A stretch of DNA of 64,000 bases. It comes from Triglochin maritima (lineage: Eukaryota; Streptophyta; Magnoliopsida; Alismatales; Juncaginaceae). The position numbers and the translations under genes were made by a program. This document shows positions 20,925 to 33,461 of this stretch, piece by piece. The notes beneath the pieces are model-generated. The model was not told where the DNA came from, made no database searches, and worked only from the letters and a program-made list of their open reading frames with translations. The DNA is taken from NCBI GenBank assembly GCA_963682175.1, contig OY821772.1, positions 49,994,925 to 50,058,924 on the forward strand. Direction: 5' to 3'. How positions within the stretch are numbered: position 1 is the stretch's first letter; every line of letters starts with the position of its first letter.

Positions 20925-23394
20925 CGAACTGATGAGGCAATTTTGAGAGTAAGGACTTACCCGCCCACTAGCATCCAGCTACGACTCTAAATCTAGGTCG
21001 TCTTGGTACATTCCAAGGTGCATAACCTATATGTCGAGCTTTCGTTCTCTTTTCACTGCTAAATAAAGAAAGGCCCACTAATTAAGTTCAAGATAGTTTA
21101 TTTTGCCACTGCAATATAATCTGAGACTTTATAATGCGATATCACTTTCTTTCGTAACACAAACACAAAGAAAGATGAGTGAAATCTAGTTGAACTAAAT
21201 CCGGGCAAAATTCAGTCGTAACCGACATGTCAAACCAATCTTTTAAGAAAAGAAAGCCAGTAGCACTTCAGAAAATAACGACACACATTGGTGGCGCTCT
21301 TGGGAAACCATGTAGAGATTGTTCATCTTCTGTCTGTTTGGTATAGCAAGATTTGAGTATATATTTGGGTGGAGTAAGTTGTTTTTGTTGTTGTTTTACT
21401 TTAGCCTCTAGGCTTTATGGTAATTTCTGTGTAACGAGTGCTGATTTTTTCGAGACCAACTGTTTTGTTTTATTTATAAAAAATAAGTAAAATCAAGACA
21501 TACTTGCCTAGTTTTATTAGTGGCTAATTTGACAGACCAATTTTTTTTTCTTTTAAAAAAAAGACCAACTTGATACCCGTGAGGTATACTGGGTGAACAC
21601 CGAATTTAAAGCATAATCCAAACTGTTGCAAGCCTTAATAATGAGCACGACACCTGTCTCTTACTATGGGACACGTCGAACCTAGCTGCAGGGAGTCACT
21701 ATGTTCGGACCACCACTTGACACCTAGATTAGTTAAAATGTCTCTTTTACAGATGATTGAGAAGCAAAAAGATGATAATAAAAAGTAAGGGATTCGATTG
21801 GTTGAGCTATGTTATCTTCGGGATGGAACTGTTTCAAAGGTTGGGGGAAAAAGAGATCAGCTTCTGCTGGTAGCCTTATCTTTTGATTTTAAGATACGCA
21901 TTTATAATTTTTTCTAGAAGCCTGGTAGCTTCATAAAATTACCTCATGTATTTCAGATTTTTTTGGGGGTAGTAACCAGGACAATTATTCGACGTCCAAT
22001 ATTAATTAAAATTAATGCTGACCATTGTCTAAGATATTTAAAAGATGAAAAAGAACTAATATCTCAATTTTAATTTTGATATGCATAAAATACTTTTTCA
22101 AGAGAAGACTTCATATTACGGTTTAAGATTAGACAAAATGACAATACGATCATGCACATCATCAACTAAAGGGCATAATTATGGATTACGCTTAACCGTT
22201 GGGCCCAGACCGTCTAAGCAGTTACAACCCGTAAAGGCCCTTTTGCCGGCAAAGCGTTTGGGCTGGACCGAACTGAACGGATATTAATCGCCCGTTTTGG
22301 GTAGTAGGCTTCTAAGCCGAGCCCAGATATACTCTTTTCATTCGACCATCATTAAATAACTGCCAATATCAGCCCCTTCCATTGTCATATTTGGAGGCTA
22401 AGCCTAAGGTTGTCTGTTTAATTGAAAGCATTTAATATTTTTAATTTGTGATTCCAACATGTGGTTCACATTGGACTTCAAGTTATATAACCGAGCCATA
22501 ATACAATACTTTGGGGTGAGGTTTGGTTAGCCCGTCTAAAACTTTGTCATGCTATATACACTTATATTTGACTCTTTGTTCGTGATAGAGTAAAAATGAA
22601 TTTATATTGTATATTAATAGACATCCATTCTGAAAATTACTAAGAGCAAACTAAAATATCCATCTCGCATTAATATTTTTGAATTTGTTTTGTGAAAAAG
22701 TCATGCGCAAAGTATGTATTAAGTATTCATTATTCGTGCTTCACCTACTTTACATGTTTTGAGTTGCTCGTGGCATGTGTCTCAAACATCCGGTAGAACT
22801 CCAGCACACGATTCCTAAAGGCAATGGTCAACCCCAAATTTAAGCTCAATGATCTTAATATGCTCAACTCAATTTTGTAAGTCCGATTTGGAGTGAAACT
22901 TGGGAAGTACAAACCTCATTTTTCTGGGGCGCGGTAGTTTTTATCGACGTACTAAAATAGACCATTTGACCTCCCTATTTTTCCACCTTCTTAGAACTGA
23001 TATCATGAATAAACCTTTTTAAACTAACCTCACTTTGAAATTGGAATAAATCATGTATTACGGGATAAGCAGCCATGCAAAAAAAATCTTCTTTACACCA
23101 TTAGTTGCACCACATGAGGTCGTCGGAAGGGCATTATGTCACTCCCACAGTCCATGTGACTCTGATCACATATTCACATGTATATCATTTTGACGGGGAA
23201 AAATAGATCTTCCTACGGTACCACAGACCAAAACGAAAATCAGAAAATGCAATCTAACATCAACAAATATTATGATTCTCTAACACAGCAATCACCCTTG
23301 GATTGCATGAACAAGTAAGTGCATACATCCCGTAATAATCGTTCTATACATCCGAAACAAGAAACCCCAAAAAAGCATAGAAAATTAACAAACA
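20921..23394. other. Intergenic, nothing supported
   Basis: AT-rich with scattered short frames of at most 68 codons. No repeat boundary or gene could be defined. Confidence 0.3.
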
Positions 23395-24117
23395 TCACTT
23401 TACAAAGTTATCTGTCGCCGGGCTGACCCTGTTGTTATGCTTGAGAAGCACCCTGAGCTGGGCCTTCTGGCACTCCAGCTTCGGACCGACATCCAAAAAC
23501 GAATCCGCAACCCTCGTCCGAACAAGCTTCGTCGGGAACTCGACGTACCCAACGATGCCCCTCCTAATATGAGGGTTCTCCACCTCCTTCCTCGGTTGTC
23601 TCTTGTCCTTGTCCTTGTCCTTGTCCTTGTCTTTCTCTTTGTTTTTGTCTTTGTCGTGTTGGTTTGTCGAGAACCGTTGGATCTTCTCCTCCATTGCGAG
23701 TCTCGCTTCCGACAGCTTCATGTGGACTCTCTCCTCTCTCAATACCTCCGCCACACGCATCATCTTCCTCTCCTCCGACACCTCGGATCTCAGCTGCTCC
23801 ATCTCCGCCGTGAGATTCTCCATCGCCGCCTCCGCCGCCTCCTTTTTTTGTCTCTCCTCCCAAAGGTCCCGTAACAGAGCTTTGTTGACAGACTCCGCCT
23901 TCCTCCGGAGTCTCCTTTCGAGGTCCAACTCCGCCTTCAACTTGGACTCCATCATGGATCCGGGTTGGTCTTCGAAGGGAGTGGGGTGGGGGTTAAAGAA
24001 GGGGTTATCGTAAAGCTTCCATAATGGAGTGTTGGGTCCTCCTCCCATGGTCGTGTCTTCTTCCATTTTCTCAATGGAAATGTGGTGTTGGGGAAAGAGG
24101 GGAGCAGAGTGGCCCAT
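23395..24117 (-). CDS. BRANCHLESS TRICHOME-like coiled-coil protein
   Basis: A single-exon frame of 240 residues. Near the N-terminus is WKLYDNPFFNPH, then a long charged helix (residues about 55-150, Leu/Glu/Lys/Arg-rich, predicted coiled-coil), then a Lys-Asp run (DKDKDKDKDKDK), and a conserved-looking ending ENPHIRRGIVGYVEFP. The WKLYDNP and ENPHIRRGI…VEFP boxes and the size recall Arabidopsis BLT and its relatives, which affect trichome branching and cell shape. I see no enzyme domain or transmembrane segment. The first ATG (24117) follows an A/C-rich leader; a second ATG at codon 18 is possible. The plus-strand frames across it are shadows of the same biased sequence. The family call is from memory of motifs, so moderate. 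Confidence 0.68.
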   Translation of the reverse strand: MGHSAPLFPQHHISIEKMEEDTTMGGGPNTPLWKLYDNPFFNPHPTPFEDQPGSMMESKLKAELDLERRLRRKAESVNKALLRDLWEERQKKEAAEAAMENLTAEMEQLRSEVSEERKMMRVAEVLREERVHMKLSEARLAMEEKIQRFSTNQHDKDKNKEKDKDKDKDKDKRQPRKEVENPHIRRGIVGYVEFPTKLVRTRVADSFLDVGPKLECQKAQLRVLLKHNNRVSPATDNFVK

Positions 24118-26500
24118 TGGCGTGGGTAGTATTATGAGTTTTGCGTGGGAAAAGATAAAAGGGACGGTTAAGTCGAAATAACTTAAATCGGTTACCGTGA
24201 CATTTTCTGATATGAGGATACGAATTTAAATCCTATTAGCTGCAAAGTTACTAATATTTTCCATTCTCCTTCATCTTATGGGACTTAATTATATGATTGA
24301 GTTCTTTTTACTAAAAAATAAAATAAAAAATAAAGAAGGGGATGAGATACAGGTGGAAAGGGTCACATGTACCCTGGTTGGAAGTCAACATCAGGGCAGC
24401 ATTATGGGGATTGATATCCTTGGTAGATCCACTTGCATGCCAATCGGTTCTCGTTTGTTAGATTGTCTTTCAGTCACGTCAACTTCTCTTTCTGTCACTT
24501 CAGTTCAAACCAACTCTTCTAAAATTTTCTTAACCACACCAAAAAACAACTCAAACGCTCTACAATCTTTCTCCTACACGTCATTTCAGGATCAATTCTA
24601 GGCAAAACACAAAAAATCGTCAATTTTTTTTAGAAAATATAAACAAATAAAAAACATATTTTTATAAAAAAAATTATAAAACCGATTTTAAATAATTTTT
24701 AAAACATTTTCTAAAACAAAAAACTCAAAAAAAGTAACCAATGGTGGGGGGACGCCCCCACCCCCCCCCAGAATTTCCATCTGCTCGGGCGGGTGGAAAA
24801 TTCAGGTTTTAGCCTACGTGGTCGGGCGTGAACAGTTCCGCATTGACGCATAGTAACGGCTAAGGATGGCCTTAGGGCTAGGCTGGAATGTTTGTGATTT
24901 TCCGAGGTCTCGTGTACTACTTGAGAATTCATTGAACTAATGTCGATGGAGATGGATTTAGTTTAGTTCTTGTCAAAGCTAATGAATTTTTTTTCTTTGG
25001 GAAGATGGTGAGAAAACTCTACTAGCAATACATATGGTTAATTGCACAGAGCAATTGATGATAAAGGAGAATTGGTAAAATTCTATTTTAAGATCCCACG
25101 AACGAGTTGAGTCGAGCGAAATTTTGAGTTATAAGTATTATCTTATGTTATTACTAAATACAAAAAAATAATTAAAAATAGAACAATAAAAAATTCGAAC
25201 GAGTTATCGAGTTGAGTCTTAAATTTTTTCGAGTTCGAGCGGTTCGTTTACTGAACCAAGTTTAAAGATTTTTTTGTTTTCATCAAGATTTTTCATTTTC
25301 AAGTTAAACCAGAGTCGAATATTTTTCGATTCGAATTTGAGTCCAACTATCAAGTCGAGCCAAAGTTAACAGTCATATATGCACACTGCGATTTAATTAG
25401 AATATATGAATCACGTAATAGTTACGATGTATTATCTAAAATGTCTTATAAACTCTTGAATTTTTCCACAACCTCAGCCAAACTTGAATCACATCGTACA
25501 AAGTAGCTCACGATTATTTTCCTCTTGAAATGCATTTAATGTATTTTGAGAAATCACATTTTTTCAGTAGAAAATGTCAATAATAATTCTTTTTGTGGTT
25601 ATTGGATTTTAACAGTAAAATTATATTTATTTTAGAGTTTTACATGTTTATTTATACAATAAGGATTGAGTCGTTAGACTTTACATGCTTGAATCCTATG
25701 ATCTAAGTGATTTGTTTGATTAGGATCTATATTACGTAAGTCCTCTAACGTTTTTAGCTTACCTTATTTCAACGGTGGTACAATCTCACTTTGAATTTTG
25801 TGGCTACTAGTGTAATCACAGGTTTGAAAAATAACACAAGATGGATACTAAAAAAAAGTTATTCAAAAAAGAAGTTGATGGTAAGAGAAATCAAACAGTT
25901 TTTTATGCTCTGTAAGAGATTATATATAAGTCCATTGAGATCCAAATACATTTTAATCAGAAGAATTTAACCAAATACATTTTAAATAGGGCTTAGTAAT
26001 GCATTTGGTCGTTATGATGGAAGAGTGGGGCATCACCGTAAACAAATTCACGTTTTATTATTAGCAGACACAGCCTGGAACAAGCAGTCAAGGATTACCA
26101 TATCCATATGCATGAGGGCGCACCAGAGGACATTCTTCATTTTATCAGTGCGATCATGATCAAGATGCAGCTAGTTTTGCAATCTTAGGTCTGAATACTA
26201 CTGATAATTTGATAGTCATCAGAATAAATGTTTAGTGAAGGATTAGTTTCTTTTTAAAAAAAAACTACTACAATTGAAGCCGAAGTTTTACTGAATTGTT
26301 ATTCGTCGCCGGAAAATTACTTAAATTGCTCGTGCGAACAGTGAAGATCCAATAATTTCAAAATCCAGAAAAAAGTAATTATACGGGAGCGAGAACCCCG
26401 AACGACTTGTCGTGAGTGGTATTTGTAAGTCGGAAAGTTTTACCACCATGTATTTTTAGATCTTGCAATTTTTGAATCTTCATCACTTGCAAAAAACTCA
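24118..26500. other. Intergenic; possible Tourist-like repeat at about 24480-24890
   Basis: The T/C-rich then A-rich stretch 24480-24700 and the GC-rich block 24745-24890 resemble 50110-50432 in order and wording (tcatttc…gatcaattctag, then runs of A, then a G/C-rich end). Both may be copies of one MITE-like family, the second ending in GGGTGCCC followed by TAA. No gene was seen. Confidence 0.3.
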
Positions 26501-26617
26501 TTATAATCTGATCTGTTACCACCGAAAATTTGCAACGGAACCTCAAATAATTTGAGATAACACACCGTATAATTTTAAGATTTTTTTAATTTTTTTTGGA
26601 CGGACGTCTTAACCAGA

Positions 26618-26649
<32 letters not shown>

Positions 26650-26955
26650 GGAGGCGTCTAGGTAAAATGCCTCCCCATCACCTATGAACGAGGCGTCTTA
26701 GCCAGACGCTCCCACCATGGGTGAGGCAGTTTAGCCAGACGTCCGAGATTGAAAAAAAAATCCGACTTCCTTACCTCACTGAATCCATATGCTTTGTCAG
26801 ACATTTTCGTGGTGTTGGTATTGGGAATGAATAAAACTGAGTCAAAAATCTTATTTTAAGACACGGGACGAGATAAGTATTAAATGAATTGTGAACGGTA
26901 AATTGATAATGATTAGGATGATTTAAGTAATTTTTCGATGACAAACAATAATTCT
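26500..26955. repeat. Dispersed repeat with a 27-base poly-C tract, copy 2
   Basis: It matches 57590-57925 along most of its length: tgcaacggaacct, taacacaccgtata, then a C run (26618-26644), then cagacatttt and ttaagtaattt. An inverted or direct relation between aggcgtc units (26651, 26695) around the C run is visible. There is no coding capacity. Ends are approximate. Confidence 0.6.
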
Positions 26956-27624
26956 ACTTTGGTTATCTCAAGATTAATTCTACCCAATGTGATACCTCCA
27001 ATTGGTTGTTCCCACTCACGGATCTCGATCTCCACAATTTTAACTTTGGTACCACCATCAACAATTGCTGATGCACAACCTTCCATGAAATCCTTAATAT
27101 ATTGTTAGAGCAGGTGACAAGCCCAGACAAATCCTGAGCAAGCAATTAAAATATTAAACGGAAGCTAAACACATTGCTTCCTTATAAAGGGTCAACACCA
27201 TGACTATGGGAAACTACTTGCTTGACAATTTGAGTACCTCAGACGTGATACTTGTAGTTAATATGTATTTTTTATTAATATAATTTGTATGGTTAATTTT
27301 AGTTACTAAGGTAAGTCAGATGAACTATATTACACCACCGATCATGCTATTACGTAAATAGGGATCGAACCAATTTCTCACTTTTATCCAGTTAGTACGT
27401 ATTTAGACTAGTTGAAATACACATTACAAGTGTTTTTAAATTAGCTTTTGAAGTCTAGATTAACTAATACGACCCGTCATTAGTAAACATCTGTAACCAA
27501 ATTCTCGGGCTTCCTAGGTAAAAGGCCTGACCCTGAAAGGATTTGGGCTCATAGTTAAGATCACTGTCCGCACATTCGGCCCGTTCACTGTTATGCATGT
27601 TCTGTATATTTTGCATGTGATAAT

Positions 27625-27917
27625 TGTTAGAATTAAGAATTCATGTATTTAATCTAGACATTTGATGTAATGAGTTAAACACCTCTTGTATTGTTAATCG
27701 GATAACTGGATACCTGAATCCGGTTATCCAACTTAACACCTCTATAAAAGAGGTTCCACACTTATGATTAATAACAAACAAACTTTACTCTTTCTTCTTC
27801 ATTGACGTGAGTTTCTTCCCTTTCTTGACGAATTTGTTCTCGACAAACCAAGGTCAGGTCTCCTGACCTAACCACCCCTCTCCAGCTCAATTGATCCATA
27901 CGATATGGATTTCTACA
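27625..27917 (+). repeat. Copia left LTR
   Basis: Starts TGTTAGAATT, ends TTTCTACA. A TATA box (tctataaaag) is at 27741-27750, giving a U3 of about 120 bp. Confidence 0.93.
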
Positions 27918-27929
27918 TGGTATCATACA
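27918..27929 (+). promoter_or_regulatory. Copia primer-binding site
   Basis: TGGTATCA directly follows the left LTR and is complementary to the 3' end of initiator tRNA-Met, the usual primer for plant Copia elements. The match weakens after eight bases. Confidence 0.8.
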
Positions 27930-28046
27930 AATAGATCCTGCATATTTTCCGCATCAATTTGAAGATCAAATCAAGAAGAGAGAATCAAGCATCAACAGTA
28001 AGAACGAGGATTTCAGGAATCAAGGGTTGCTAAGAAGAGATCGAAG

Positions 28047-31000
28047 ATGACGACTCCAGAAGCGATCGCCACCGAAACTTGCAGTTCTTACAATATTTTT
28101 CCATCTGATAATCCAGGTACTAATCTTGTCTCCAAAGTACTTAACGGAGAAAATTATCCAACATGGTCAAGAGCAATGAAAGTTGCATTATGTGCTAAAG
28201 ATGAATTTGGCTTTGTGGATGGAACTGTTAGTCAACCATCAAAAGAAAAATCACCCAAAGAATATGCAAAATGGAAGAGGGCTAATGATATGGTCATGTC
28301 TTGGATTATGAGTTCATTGGATCCAAAGATTCTTGATAGCGTCATTTATTACGATACTGCCTTAGAAATGTGGACTGACCTTGAAGATAGATTTGCTCAA
28401 ACAAACCTTCCCAGAATTTTTCAGTTAAAGAGAGCACTTTATGGATTAAATCAGGACAGTTCTACTGTCGGTGGTTATTTTTCCAAGATGAAAAGCATAT
28501 GGGATGAGCTATCAGCATACTCAAAATCGCCATCTTGCTGTTGTGGTGGTTGTACATGTGGATTTATGAAGCAAGTAGTGGACAAGGACCAACAGGATAA
28601 AACCCTTCAATTCCTTTTGGGTTTAAATGAATCATTCTCTGTAATAAGGGGTCAGATATTGCTTTCCACCCCAATCCCACATGTCAACAAAGTTTATTCT
28701 CTAATACTTCAAGAGGAAAAACAAAGAGAGGTGGGGAGCTCAAACCCTGCACTGCAAGAGGCAACGGCACTAGCAGCAGGCAGAAGCAACAACAACCTCA
28801 ACCATAACAACAAAACCAACAATGCAAATCAAAACCAGAGCAAGAATGACAAACCAACATGTACAAATTGCAAAAAGATAGGTCACACTGCTGACAAATG
28901 CTATTGGTTAGTTGGTTTTCCTCCAAAAACCAATAACAATCCGAAGAAGAACAAGTCATATAACAAGGAAGTTCAGCAAGGTAACCAGCAACAGAGGACA
29001 GAGCTAGCAAAATCATTCACAACTGAAAGTCAACTTGGTGAGACTAATATCACTCGAGATCAGTATAGACAGATACTACAGATTCTCAATAAAGGTGAAA
29101 ATGTAGCTCAAGCCAATGTTGCAGGTATGACTTCTTATTATTCTTCAATAACTAGTAATTCATGGATTATAGATAGTGGAGCAACTGACCACATGTGCTC
29201 AAATATATCCATGATGAGTAATATAAATAAGCTGCATCAGGGTGTTCCGATAAAATTACCCAACGACAAAATTGTAACTGCTGAGTACATAGGTCATGTG
29301 AGACTAAATGATAACTTAAAACTACATAAAGTTCTGTATATACCTGAGTTCAAACTTAATTTAATCTCAGTAGCCAAATTAGCAAAACATTCACATAGTT
29401 GTGTAAGTTTCTATTCTACTTTTTGTCTAATTCAGGACACTGTTCAGAAGAAGATGATTGGTATGGGTAGGGAAATTGGTGATCTCTACATCTACACAGA
29501 CCAGCAACTTACAGGACAACACACTAGTTCAATAGCATTGAATGCAAATAAGAAGCAAATTGATTGGCATAGAAGACTGGGGCATACACCTCCTACTATA
29601 ATTCAGTTGATAGCTAATATTGATAGAAATGTTTTTGTAGACCATGATATACATTGTGATAGTTGTCCTTTAGCTAAACAAACTAGAATTCCTTTTACTA
29701 TAAGCAATTCTACTACTTGTATGTCTTTTGAATTGATTCATATTGATATTTGGGGAAGATATGCTACTGCCTCTTTGAATGGTTACCATTATTACCTCAC
29801 TATAGTTGATGATTTTAGTTGAACTACATGGACATATCTCATGAAAGTAAAATCAAGCACATACACTATCATTAAAGCTTTTCTCATTATGGTTCAAAAT
29901 CAATTTGCAATGAAAGTCAAAAGAATAAGAAGTGACAATGGGAAGGAATTTTTGTCTAACAACATGCAAGAATTATTCATGACTAATGGTATTTTGCATG
30001 AAAAAAGCTGCCCATATACTCCTCAACAAAATGGAATTGTCGAGAGAAAACATAGGCATATCCTTGAAATTGCTAGGGCTCTCAAATTTCAATCAAATAT
30101 TCCTAAGATTTTTTGGAGTGATTGCATTTTGACTGCCACTTATTTAATCAACAGAATGCCAACCAAAATCTTAAACTATAAAACACCTTATGAAATGCTT
30201 TTCCAAAAACCACCTGATTATGTTCATTTAAGAGTCTTTGGATGTCTATGTTATTCAACCAACCTACAAATAACTGATAAATTTGATAAAATGGCTCATA
30301 AATGTGTTTTTATAGGTTACCCTCATGATAAGAAAGGCTACAAGCTTTTTGTCATTCAAAATAGAAAAATCATCATTAGTAGAGATGTAGTTTTTTATGA
30401 ACACATTTTCCCTTATAAAATTAACATTTCTTCCACCATCAAAGACTCTTCTAATGTCATACCTAATTACATCACTGAACAACTAGATATTAGTAGTAAC
30501 ATTGATTGTAACCCTCATAAAGAAAAGGACATACCCACTCAACACATTCAGGTACTAGATAATTCAATTGAAGATCAAAACATCATTGTTAATGCTCGAG
30601 ATGACACAGAAACTGCTATTGTTCCCACTACCCAAGCATATGATATAAATGAGGTAAGAACAACTGCTGAACCAAGAAGATCATCAAGACCTCAGGTAAG
30701 ATTTGTCATGCTTAAAGATTTTGAGTGTTCTACATTTAGAACAAATATTGCAGATACAACTAACCATAGCACACTACAACAACCACAGGAATCAGAGGTA
30801 AGTCTCCCTTTAATCAACACTGCAAAAAAGGGGACCAGGTATCCAATTCAACAATTCTTAAATTCAGATAATATTTCTAAAAAATATGCATGTTTCTTAC
30901 ACAATATAGATTATGTTACTGAACCTAATAGTTATAAAGAAGCATGTAATGATCCTAGGTGGGTAGAAGCCATGCAGAATGAAGTAGAGGCTTTAAAACT

Positions 31001-32460
31001 CAATGACACTTGGGATATTGTTACTCTACCTCATGATAAGAAACCCATAGGATGCAAGTGGGTATATAAAATAAAATATAATGCCAATGGGGAAATAGAG
31101 AGATATAAAGCTAGGCTAGTAGCCAAAGGCTTTAATCAAATAGAAGGATTGGATTATCATGATACTTTTGCCCCAGTCACCAAAATGGTAACTGTGCGCA
31201 CTGTTTTGAGCCTAGCTGCTGCTAATAATTGGTTTTTACATCAATTAGACGTTAACAATGCATTTTTGCAAGGAGAACTTAAAGAGGATATTTACATGAA
31301 AGGTCCTCCTGGCTTTCAAAATCAAGGACAAAACATGGTCTGCAAATTAAAAAAATCTATATATGGCCTTAAACAATCTTCTAGATGCTAGTTTGAAAAA
31401 TTATCCACCTCATTGGAACATTTTGGCTATAAACAATCTAAAGCAGACTATTCTTTGTTCACATCCAAAACTAAGTACTCCAATTTTAATTTATGTAGAT
31501 GATATTTTGATTGCAGGAACTAACAATGAAGTAATTACTCAACTTAAAGACACTCTGAAACAACATTTTCACATCGAAGACCTAGGCGAGTTAAGATACT
31601 TTCTAGGACTGGAAGTGGCTAGGAGCAAAAAGGGCATAAACTTGAATCAAAGAAAATATGCAATGCAGCTACTAACAGAAACAGGATTATTGGGAGCCAA
31701 ACCTTCACCAACACCTCTTGAAGTTAATCACAAATTGGCAGAGGATCCTGGTGAAGCTCTTGCTGATCCCACTCAATACAGAAGATTAATCGGGAGACTA
31801 CTTTACCTCACCATCACGCGTCCTGATATCATTTTTCCAGTTAACTACCTCAGCCAGTTCATGAATAAACCTGGCAAGAGACATTTGCAAGCAATATTTA
31901 GAATCATCAAATATGTTAAAGGTGCTCCTGGTCGGGGACTTCATTTTGCTGCACACAACCAAATGTCTCTCAAAGGGTTTTGTGATTCTGATTGGGCAAG
32001 TTGCCCTCTCACTCGTCGTTCTACTACAGGATTTGCAATCTTTCTTGGCAGTTCTCTAATTTCATGGAAAACCAAGAAACAAGCAACAATCTCTCGTTCT
32101 TCTGCTGAAGCAGAGTATAGATCCATGGCAAACACTTCTTGTGAGATCACATGGCTCATTACACTCTTGCAAGATCTTGATATTAATCACTCATCTGCAG
32201 CAACTCTTTACTGTGATAACCAGTCTGCTTTGCACATTGCGGCCAATCCTATTTTCCACAAGAGGACCAAGCATATCGAGATTGACTGTCATCTCATAAG
32301 GGAGAAAATCAAGGCCGGCATAATTCAAACCAAGTACCTCAGTAGTTCCAAGCAGATTTCAGATGTTTTCACAAAAGCTCTACCTTGTTCACGTTTTCAG
32401 GGATCGTATTCAAGTTGGGAATGCATAATATCCATTCCCCAACTTGAGGGGGCCTGTTAG
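28047..32460 (+). pseudogene. Copia gag-pol polyprotein, disrupted
   Basis: Frame one runs 28047-29822: a gag region (residues about 20-230), a zinc knuckle CTNCKKIGHTADKC, an aspartic protease site WIIDSGATDHM, a GAG-pre-integrase His/Cys motif (WHRRLGH…CDSC) and the start of the integrase core. An in-frame TGA at 29820-29822 stops it. The same frame resumes to 31391 (integrase to the start of reverse transcriptase) and stops at TAG 31389-31391. The remainder, with the VDDILIAG reverse transcriptase box and an RNase H (CDSDWA, SSAEAEY), is in a different frame up to 32460, so a frameshift lies between about 31391 and 31490. The final stop falls in the first bases of the right LTR. The copy is not autonomous. 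Confidence 0.92.
32444..32454 (+). promoter_or_regulatory. Copia polypurine tract
   Basis: TTGAGGGGGCC lies immediately before the right LTR, the expected site for plus-strand priming. Confidence 0.75.
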
Positions 32461-32751
32461 AATTAAGAATTCATGTATTTAATCTAGACATTTGATGTAA
32501 TGAGTTAAACACCTCTTGTATTGTTAATCGGATAACTGGATACCTGAATCCGGTTATCCAACTTAACACCTCTATAAAAGAGGTTCCACACTTATGATTA
32601 ATAACAAACAAACTTTACTCTTTCTTCTTCATTGACGTGAGTCTTCTTCTTCCCTTTCTTGACGAATTTGTTCTTGACAAACCAAGGTCAAGTCTCCTGC
32701 CCTAACCACCCCTCTCCAGCTCAATTGATCCATACGATATGGATTTCTACA
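32455..32751 (+). repeat. Copia right LTR
   Basis: Same ends as the left LTR. It differs by a 4-bp tctt addition near 32643 and three base changes. Confidence 0.93.
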
Positions 32752-33461
32752 ATAATCTTGAATGTCTTCGAAATATTTAAAAAAAAACACACACACAAAT
32801 ATTCTCTTATCCTTTTACTTGATTGAAACTTTCACTTTCACTTACACAATCATAATAAAAAATAGCTATGTAGTCAAAATGGTGAATTAAAACTGCCGAA
32901 CCCAAATTCACGTAGAGGTTGATTTACTTCATGTCACAGTAAAGTTATAAAAAATGGCTAATTATAAGAGTATATTTCAAAATATGTTCAAATCAGAAGG
33001 AATCTTAAGGTGTTATGAAATATCGCAAGGTTTTATTGATATTTTGAATTATTTATGGGATCTTTAATTGGGTAATTGAGACGTGGTTTGGAATTCCTAA
33101 CCCAACGAAGCAAGAAAATCATCCAAGCACACCATTATGGTGCGTTTTAATCTTCGGTTCAATTTATAAGTCTCAAATACACTAAACCCCTGGAAGGATA
33201 TAAGTGCACTAAGAATAACTAAAATGCAATTTCAGTTCAGACTAACCCTGTGAATTAAGAATGAACAATGCAGCGGTGTATTTCCCCTTTTTGCGTCGGT
33301 AAAGAAATATAAAACACAAGCATCAACCAATTCATGTACCACGACAAGGCTAGACTACATAGCAAGCAACCCCAACTTAATTAGCAAAAGGTAGTATATA
33401 TAGAAAAAAACTACGAGAAATCCATTTTACTCTGTTTGATTATGGATCCAAAAACTCTTAC

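Larger units (their letters stand above)
27625..32751 (+). mobile_element. Ty1/Copia LTR retrotransposon
   Basis: The LTRs are 27625-27917 (293 bp) and 32455-32751 (297 bp), each TG…CA. The 5-bp target duplication ataat lies at 27620-27624 and 32752-32756. The two LTRs differ by three substitutions and one 4-bp indel, about 1% divergence, so the insertion is fairly young. A primer-binding site follows the left LTR and a purine tract precedes the right LTR. The order protease, integrase, reverse transcriptase, RNase H is that of Copia. The coding region is broken in at least three places. Confidence 0.95.

Noticed and set aside
23437..24013. Plus-strand frames of 145 and 136 codons
   Set aside because: Antisense shadows of the BRANCHLESS TRICHOME-like gene; Leu/Ser-rich from its Lys/Glu-rich codons.
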